Origin: Pectobacterium atrosepticum
GTDB lineage: Bacteria; Pseudomonadota; Gammaproteobacteria; Enterobacterales; Enterobacteriaceae
Direction: 5' to 3'
Length of the DNA: 64,000 nt
Assembly: GCA_019056595.1 (NCBI GenBank)
Contig: CP036163.1
Location: forward strand, 1,426,001-1,490,000
Part shown: positions 59,701 through 64,000 of the stretch, piece by piece
Numbering within the stretch: position 1 is the stretch's first letter
Layout of the letters: each line of letters starts with the position of its first letter
Program-made: the position numbers and the translations under genes
Notes under the pieces: model-generated
What the model was told of the DNA's origin: nothing
The model's database searches: none
What the model saw: the letters and a program-made list of their open reading frames with translations, nothing else

Positions 59701-62700
59701 ACGTTATCCGAGGTGACATCATCGATAGCAATCGACGCGGTGGGCGCCACCGTATCGACACCGTAAGCGTGAGTAGAATTGGCCGTGGTGACGTTGCCTG
59801 CGGTATCGCGCGTGGTGACAGTGGCACTCACATCACTGTTCGCGGCTAATACCGCACCCGGCACATTCACGCTCCAGGTTTTGCCGTCGGTATTCACCGT
59901 CGTCTGGTACGTCTCGGTGCCAACAGTAACGGTCACCGCATCGCCCGCTTTGACCTCGTTGCCGACATTACCCGTCACCTCGATGGTCTGACCGGATTCA
60001 GCAGCGTTAATCACGTTATCGGACGTAACGTTATCGATTGAGATTGACGCGGTTGGCGCAACGGTATCGACACCGTAAGCGTGAGTAGAATTGGCCGTGG
60101 TGACATTGCCCGCCGCATCGCGCGTGGTGACCGTTGCACTGACATCACCATTCGTTGCCAGCACCGAACCCGGCACATTGACGCTCCAGGTCTTGCCGTC
60201 GGTATTCACCGTCGTCTGGTAGGTCTCGGTCCCCACGGTAACCGTCACCGCATCACCGGCTTTCACGTCGTTATCAACGTTACCGCTGACGGCGATGGTC
60301 TGGCCGGACTCAGCAGCATTAATCACGTTATCGGACGTGACGTTGTCGATAGTAATCGACGCGGTTGGCGCAACGGTATCGACACCGTAAGCGTGAGTAG
60401 AATTGGCCGTGGTGACGTTGCCCGCCGCATCGCGCGTGGTCACCGTGGCACTCACATCACTATTGGTAGCCAGCACCGATCCCGGCACGTTAACGCTCCA
60501 GGTCTTGCCGTCCACATTCACCGTAGTCTGGTACGTCTCGGTACCGACGGTGACCGTCACCGCATCACCCGCTTTCACGTCGTTATCGACCTTACCGGTG
60601 ACGGCAATGGTCTGACCCGACTCGCTGGTGTTAATCACATTATCGCTGGTGACATTGTCGATAGAGATTGAGGCCGTTGGCGCCACCGTATCGACGCCGT
60701 AAGCGTGAGTAGCGTTTGCTGTGGTGACATTGCCTGCGGTATCGCGCGTGGTGACCGTCGCGGAGATATCCCCGTTCGTGGCCAGCACCGAACCCGGCAC
60801 GTTCACGCTCCAGGTTTTGCCATCCACACTCACCGTGGTCTGGTAGGTCTCGCTACCGACGGTGACCGTCACCGCATCGCCGGCTTTCACATCGTTATCG
60901 ACCTTACCGGTGACCGCAATCGTCTGACCCGACTCGCTGGCGTTAATCACGTTATCGGACGTGACGTTATCGATTGAGATTGACGCGGTTGGCGCAACGG
61001 TATCAACACTGTATGTATGACTGGCATTGGCCGTCGTCACATTGCCAGCGGTATCACGGGTCGTCACCGTGGCACTCACATCACCATTCGCAGCCAGTGC
61101 CGATCCCGGCACATTCACGCTCCAGGTTTTTCCATCGGTATTCACCGTGGTCTGGTAGGTCTCGGTACCCACGGTGACCGTCACCGCATCACCGGCTTTG
61201 ACGTCGTTATCAACCTTACCGGTCACCACAATGGTCTGGCCCGACTCGCTGGCATTAATCACGTTATCCGACGTGACATTATCGATAGTAATCGACGCGG
61301 TGGGCGCCACCGTATCGACACCGTACGCGTGGCTGGTATTGGCCGTCGTCACGTTGCCCGCCGTATCGCGGGTGGTGACCGTGGCACTGACATCACTATT
61401 GGTAGCCAGCACCGTTCCCGGAACATCCACGATCCAGGTTTTGCCATCCACATTCACCGTGGTCTGGTAGGTCTCGGTACCGACGGTAACCGTTACCGCA
61501 TCGCCGGCTTTCACGTCATTGTCGACGCTACCGGTCACCGCGATGGTCTGGCCCGACTCGCTGGCGTTAATCACGTTATCGGACGTGACATCGTCGATAG
61601 TAATCGACGCGGTGGGCGCCACCGTATCGACACCGTAAGTGTGAGTAGAATTGGCGGTGGTGATATTGCCTGCAGTATCACGCGTCGTGACCGTGGCCGA
61701 GATATCCCCGTTCGCAGCCAGCACCGTTCCCGGCACATTCACGCTCCAGGTTTTGCCATCCACATTCACCGTGGTCTGGTAGGTCTCGGTGCCCACGGTG
61801 ACCGTCACCGCATCACCGGCTTTCACGTCGTTGTCAACGTTACCGCTGACGGCGATGGTCTGACCCGACTCGCTGGCGTTAATCACGTTATCCGACGTGA
61901 CATTATCGATAGTAATCGACGCGGTGGGCGCCACCGTATCTACGTCGTATGCGTGAGTAGCGTTTGCTATGGTGACATTACCTGCGGCATCGCGCGTGGT
62001 GACCGTCGCACTGACATCACCGTTCGTCGCCAATACTGATCCCGGCACGTTCACACTCCAGGTTTTGCCATCCGTATTGACGGTGGTCTGGTAGGTCTCG
62101 GTACCCACGGTGACCGTCACCGCATCACCGGCCTTCACGTCGTTATCGACCTTACCGGTCACCGCAATGGTCTGACCCGACTCGCTGGCGTTAATCACGT
62201 TATCCGACGTGACATTATCGATAGTAATCGACGCGGTGGGCGCAACGATATCCACGCCATAAGCGTGGCTGGTATTGGCGGTAGTGATATTGCCGGCGGT
62301 ATCGCGCGTAGTGACCGTCGCACTGACATCACCATTCGCCGCTAATACCGATCCCGGCACATTGACGCTCCAGGTCTTGCCGTCAGTATTCACTGTCGTC
62401 TGGTAGGTCTCGGTACCGACTTTCACGGTGACTGCATCGCCCGCTTTGACATCGTTATCGACATTACCCGTCACCGCGATGGTCTGACCCGACTCGCTGG
62501 CATTAATGACGTTATCGGAGGTGACGTTATCAATAGTAATCGACGCCGTGGGTGCCACCGTATCCACACCGTAAGCATGACTGGTATCGGCGGTAGTCAC
62601 GTTGCCTGCCGTATCACGGGTAGTGACCGTCGCGGAGATATCCGCGTTCGCCGCTAATACGGTGCCCGGCACATTGACGCTCCAGGTCTTGCCATCGGTA

Positions 62701-63668
62701 TTGACGGTGGTCTGGTAGGTCTCGGTGCCAACAGTAACGGTCACCGCATCGCCCGCTTTCACGTCGTTATCGACCTTACCGGTGACGGCGATGGTCTGGC
62801 CCGACTCGCTGGCATTAATCACGTTATCCGACGTGACATCGTCGATAGAAATTGAGGCAACGGGGGGCAAGGTATCAACTGTTACCGCTTCACTTCCCCC
62901 TGTGCCAGGAATGCCCGCAGCATCGGTGTAACTGCCGTCAGGGATGCTGACACGGACTTCTCCCTCAAAATTGGCGGCTGGCGTCAATGTCGCCGTCCAG
63001 CGGGTAGGATCGCTAGGGTCTTGTACCAGATTCGTTATGGAGCCATTTGTTACACTGACATCACTGAGGTCAAAACCGACGGGGGGTCTTGTGAAAACAA
63101 AACTGATTGTGCCGTCACTATTGATGATAATGGTGACAGAAGACGGTGTGGTATCGGTAATATCCGTTGCGGCAGTAAGCAACGTAGATGAATCTGCGCC
63201 ATCCAGAACAGATGAAGCTCTGTCAGTAAACGATATACCTGCCGTATCATAACCAATCGGGGCCGTCACGACATCACCCGTTAGGTCCAGTACCACCGTT
63301 GAATTGAAATGCCCGCCACCGCCGTCACCTGCTTCGCCAGTGTTATCATTACCAGCGGCAGTCGCCTCTAGCACTTGCGTTGGGTCGGCACCCTGAGCGA
63401 TAGCATCTTGTATAGCAGCGACATCATTGGCGACATCCGCATTTTTCTGAGAAGACGCACTGCTTACATCGCTCCAGCGGCTATCGCGTCCCAGATCCAG
63501 TGTCTTGCCATCTGGCAACGTGATTGAAACCGCGCCGTTAGCCCCGGTTACCACTTCTTCACCGCTGTAAACCCGATCGCCAGCAACCAACAGTCTCTGG
63601 CTCCCATCAAGCGCGACGATAAAAACCTGTCCAATAACGAATTTAATGACGCCAATCACACTATTCAA
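53790..63668 (-). CDS. Giant RTX adhesin, LapA/MRP-type, type I secreted
   Basis: A 3292-residue surface protein. Residues 1-102 form a LapA-like retention module (FVIGQVFIVALDGSQRLLVA, GANGAVSITLPDGKTLDLGR), then TAAG at 103-106, the LapG cleavage motif, and a Gly/Asp linker. Residues 264-2551 are 22 tandem Ig-like repeats of exactly 104 residues; a diverged repeat follows at 2552-2650. The C-terminal part has about six calcium-binding RTX nonapeptides (3137-3190, GGAGNDLLYGGSGDD) and an unprocessed C-terminal secretion region. Start TTG at 63668 with AGGGGA upstream. No cysteine is present that I noticed. The export genes are not in the window. Confidence 0.94.
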   Translation of the reverse strand: MNSVIGVIKFVIGQVFIVALDGSQRLLVAGDRVYSGEEVVTGANGAVSITLPDGKTLDLGRDSRWSDVSSASSQKNADVANDVAAIQDAIAQGADPTQVLEATAAGNDNTGEAGDGGGGHFNSTVVLDLTGDVVTAPIGYDTAGISFTDRASSVLDGADSSTLLTAATDITDTTPSSVTIIINSDGTISFVFTRPPVGFDLSDVSVTNGSITNLVQDPSDPTRWTATLTPAANFEGEVRVSIPDGSYTDAAGIPGTGGSEAVTVDTLPPVASISIDDVTSDNVINASESGQTIAVTGKVDNDVKAGDAVTVTVGTETYQTTVNTDGKTWSVNVPGTVLAANADISATVTTRDTAGNVTTADTSHAYGVDTVAPTASITIDNVTSDNVINASESGQTIAVTGNVDNDVKAGDAVTVKVGTETYQTTVNTDGKTWSVNVPGSVLAANGDVSATVTTRDTAGNITTANTSHAYGVDIVAPTASITIDNVTSDNVINASESGQTIAVTGKVDNDVKAGDAVTVTVGTETYQTTVNTDGKTWSVNVPGSVLATNGDVSATVTTRDAAGNVTIANATHAYDVDTVAPTASITIDNVTSDNVINASESGQTIAVSGNVDNDVKAGDAVTVTVGTETYQTTVNVDGKTWSVNVPGTVLAANGDISATVTTRDTAGNITTANSTHTYGVDTVAPTASITIDDVTSDNVINASESGQTIAVTGSVDNDVKAGDAVTVTVGTETYQTTVNVDGKTWIVDVPGTVLATNSDVSATVTTRDTAGNVTTANTSHAYGVDTVAPTASITIDNVTSDNVINASESGQTIVVTGKVDNDVKAGDAVTVTVGTETYQTTVNTDGKTWSVNVPGSALAANGDVSATVTTRDTAGNVTTANASHTYSVDTVAPTASISIDNVTSDNVINASESGQTIAVTGKVDNDVKAGDAVTVTVGSETYQTTVSVDGKTWSVNVPGSVLATNGDISATVTTRDTAGNVTTANATHAYGVDTVAPTASISIDNVTSDNVINTSESGQTIAVTGKVDNDVKAGDAVTVTVGTETYQTTVNVDGKTWSVNVPGSVLATNSDVSATVTTRDAAGNVTTANSTHAYGVDTVAPTASITIDNVTSDNVINAAESGQTIAVSGNVDNDVKAGDAVTVTVGTETYQTTVNTDGKTWSVNVPGSVLATNGDVSATVTTRDAAGNVTTANSTHAYGVDTVAPTASISIDNVTSDNVINAAESGQTIEVTGNVGNEVKAGDAVTVTVGTETYQTTVNTDGKTWSVNVPGAVLAANSDVSATVTTRDTAGNVTTANSTHAYGVDTVAPTASIAIDDVTSDNVINASESGQTIAVTGNVGNEVKAGDAVTVTVGTEIYQTTVNTDGKTWSVNVPGSVLAANGDVSATVTTRDAAGNATTANTTHAYGVDTVAPTASITIDNVTSDNVINASESGRTIAVTGNVDNDVKAGDAITVTVGTETYQTTVNTDGKTWSVNVPGAVLAANGDVSATVTTRDTAGNVTTANATHAYGVDTVAPTASITIDNVTSDNVINASESGQTIAVTGKVDHDVKAGDAVTVTVGTESYQTTVNVDGKTWSVNVPGSVLAANGDVSATVTTRDTAGNVTTANSTHAYGVDTVAPTASISIDNVTSDNVINATESGQTIAVTGKVDNDVKAGDAVTVKVGTETYQTTVNVDGKTWSVNVPGSVLAANSDVSATVTTRDTAGNVTTANTNHTYSVDTVAPTASISIDNVTSDNVINASESGQTIAVTGNVDNDVKAGDAVTVKVGTETYQTTVNPDGKTWSVNVPGSVLAANGDVSATVTTRDPAGNVTTANTSHAYGVDTVAPTASISIDDVTSDNVINASESGQTIAVTGKVDNDVKAGDAVMVKVGTETYQTTVNTDGKTWSVNVPGAVLAANSDVSATVTTRDPAGNVTTANTNHAYGVDTVAPTASITIDNVTSDNVINAAESGQTIAVTGKVDNDVKAGDAVTVKVGTETYQTTVNVDGKTWSVNVPGSVLATNSDVSATVTTRDTAGNVTTANTSHAYGVDTVAPTAAISIDNVTSDNVINAAESGQTIAVTGKVDNDVKAGDAVTVTVGTETYQTTVNTDGKTWSVNVPGSVLAVNGDVSATVTTRDPASNVTTANTSHAYGVDTVAPTASISIDNVTSDNVINASESGQTIAVTGKVDNDVKAGDAITVKVGTETYQTTVNVDGKTWSVNVPGSVLAANGDVSATVTTRDTAGNVTTANTSHAYGVDTVAPTAAISIDNVTSDNVINAAESGQTIAVTGKVDNDVKAGDAVTVTVGTETYQTTVNTDGKTWSVNVPGTVLAANGDVIATITTRDTAGNVTTANATHTYGVDTVAPVASIVIDNVTSDNVINASESGQTIAVTGKVDNDVKAGDAVTVTVGTETYQTTVNTDGKTWSVNVPGSVLAANSDVSATVTTRDTAGNVTTANSHHAYGVDTVAPVASISIDNVTSDNVINANESKQTIPVTGKVGNEVKAGDAVTVTVGTETYQTTVNTDGKTWSVNVPGSVLVSNSDISASVTTRDAAGNATTANTHHAYAVDTIAPEIDITNFAGNDGYVSQSESKNTLVSGTSNENTVDLVFTDVNGKSVTLHDVSVTNGKWQTNVDLSTLAEGKITAGATATDAAGNQAHDNSQAIMDITPPVAHNNTVSGAEDTPLHIGWSDLGVSSDTTSIVISSLPPASVGTLYFNDSGSWKAVAAGQTFTAGNTDLRFTPVSNVSGASLGDIAYRPVDSAGNTGDKAALHIGITPVADAPVVSLNTSSGTTTPASAEVIKVNGGSANGGFDVQNGKIVAVGTGKVAYYSQGNTSGDGSYSDIFVVHSNSGYFYRQSDWAADRKDHRDLDSFNGNRTSNGSNAHSDYIFVIKETGYTYNATNSTNNNANTSVNTLDGLKVNYTDSSGKSGSFTNQVSNNIEGVIYSDGSTYTPGTNSATVEKVPGQAGKQTYTLDVSAALTDRDGSETLSGIRLTGIPTGTVLTDQINNVKYTVGADGSYLIQNAHNAQTLAGKITLEVPADAGKLNVVAQATSTEIGNHDTATGYSTEGAEQYGLSVGAAGNDTISGTYNDDVLFGDVVSFPNTDGSGIAALQNYIGKQLAMQTGVPTTKDMHNYIESHSAEFDLSSAKGGNDILNGGDGDDILFGQGGNDTLYGGAGNDLLYGGSGDDILIGGAGSDTLIGGAGADTFKWQAGDIGNDVIKDFNAKEGDRIDLSDLVGELEQGTDISRYIRITDSHGSPTIEVSTAGNFTADKGGTVAVSITLEHYNGALPSLESLVSKPEPSS
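56016..62879 (-). repeat. Tandem array of 22 repeats of 312 bp in the adhesin gene
   Basis: Every repeat begins VDTVAPTAS (with slight variants) and is 104 residues long; 22 units fill 6864 bp exactly, from 62879 down to 56016. Units differ at a limited set of positions (TVK or TVT, NTDG or NVDG, LAANGD or LATNSD, NASESG or NAAESG). Blocks of 143 identical bases at 56866-57008 and 57490-57632, two units apart, indicate recent exchange. Confidence 0.95.
63351..63362 (-). other. Predicted LapG cleavage site in the adhesin
   Basis: The codons ACT GCC GCT GGT on the minus strand encode T103-A-A-G106, in the context VLEATAAGNDNTG. P. fluorescens LapA is cut at a TAAG site in the same relative place after its retention module. 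Confidence 0.75.
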
Positions 63669-64000
63669 AATTCTTTCCCCTTGATATCTATAATTATTTT
63701 TGTGATATTGAGATATTGCAGCTATAGATTTTGGCTATCATCCTGATAAAGTTGATTTGCTGTGTGTCGTCCTGACATTTAAAAAAAAACGCTACGATAG
63801 TGCTGCCGTTATGCGTCAAACGCTTGACTCAATGAGCGATATAATAAAAAATTCAGAATATTCTTTCCAGAACTTTACTCACTTAGAGTAGCCCTTATTT
63901 TTCTTGTATTAGGGCCCTTCAGGAATTGAAGTTAACACATTGATATAAAACGAATAAAATCAAATCAATTCGTTAAGCGCTTATATAACACCCAAGCACC
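63669..64000. other. Region upstream of the adhesin gene
   Basis: These 332 AT-rich bases hold AAGGGGA as the adhesin ribosome-binding site and presumably its promoter and a long leader. An imperfect palindrome GGGCCC (63912-63917) and nearby GCCCT/AGGGC arms may form a small hairpin. I see no gene and no promoter that I would defend. Confidence 0.45.

Noticed and set aside
56025-62039. Long plus-strand open frames over the adhesin repeats (for example 58833-59849 and 61017-62039)
   Set aside because: They are antisense shadows of the repeated adhesin codons, rich in His/Arg/Gly/Ile, themselves repetitive, and have no ribosome-binding sites.
56016-62879. Possible CRISPR array because of regular repeats
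   Set aside because: The period is 312 bp, there are no unique spacers, and the array is one open reading frame.

Overview
The window reads as chromosomal DNA of a soft-rot enterobacterium, most likely Pectobacterium. The gene order hisS-ispG-rodZ-pilW-rlmN-ndk ... sseA-sseB-pepB-iscX-fdx-hscAB-iscAUSR-trmJ-suhB ... hcaT-glyA-hmp ... glnB-glrR-qseG-glrK-glmY-purL-mltF-tadA-pgpC is the enterobacterial backbone around minute 57 of the E. coli map. The inserted paeY-pemA pectin-degradation pair, several ERIC elements and protein identities point to Pectobacterium. The sequence has no rRNA, tRNA, prophage or CRISPR array that I can see.

Layout. 1-5293: hisS 5' end, ispG, rodZ, pilW, rlmN and ndk, all on the minus strand. 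5294-10436: an alpha-glucoside PTS permease plus a GH4 phospho-glycosidase, then sseA, then an RpiR-type regulator. 10462-18985: sseB, pepB and the complete isc iron-sulfur operon with tandem IscR operators in front of iscR. 18985-31062: trmJ/suhB, a Fur-boxed iron-complex ABC transporter, a chemoreceptor with a small partner gene, a second Fur-boxed binding protein, a NicO/DUF1007 (ZevAB-type) metal transporter and hcaT. 31063-37334: glyA and hmp (divergent, with PurR and NsrR sites), then paeY-pemA with a KdgR-like box. 37424-46383: glnB, the glrR-qseG-glrK two-component genes, the sRNA GlmY with a sigma-54 promoter and two GlrR sites, and purL. 46550-50329: mltF, tadA, pgpC, murQ. 50607-63668: lapG, lapD, a small unknown gene and a 3292-residue RTX adhesin.

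The most interesting module is the right end. LapG (periplasmic cysteine protease), LapD (degenerate GGDEF/EAL c-di-GMP receptor) and the giant adhesin with a LapA-type N-terminal retention module and a TAAG cleavage motif form a c-di-GMP-controlled surface-retention circuit. The adhesin carries 22 tandem repeats of exactly 104 residues (312 bp). From memory, a multi-repeat adhesin exported by a type I pathway under c-di-GMP control has been described in P. atrosepticum, so the general system is not new. The repeat dynamics and the small companion gene look less explored. The type I secretion genes are not in the window.

Other non-coding structure: two copies of a ~113-bp IS4-like MITE, one flanked by a perfect 12-bp target duplication made from the purL terminator; three ERIC elements and one fragment that contributes the end of sseB; and a tandem pair of ~75-bp hairpin repeats next to glyA that shows compensatory base changes.
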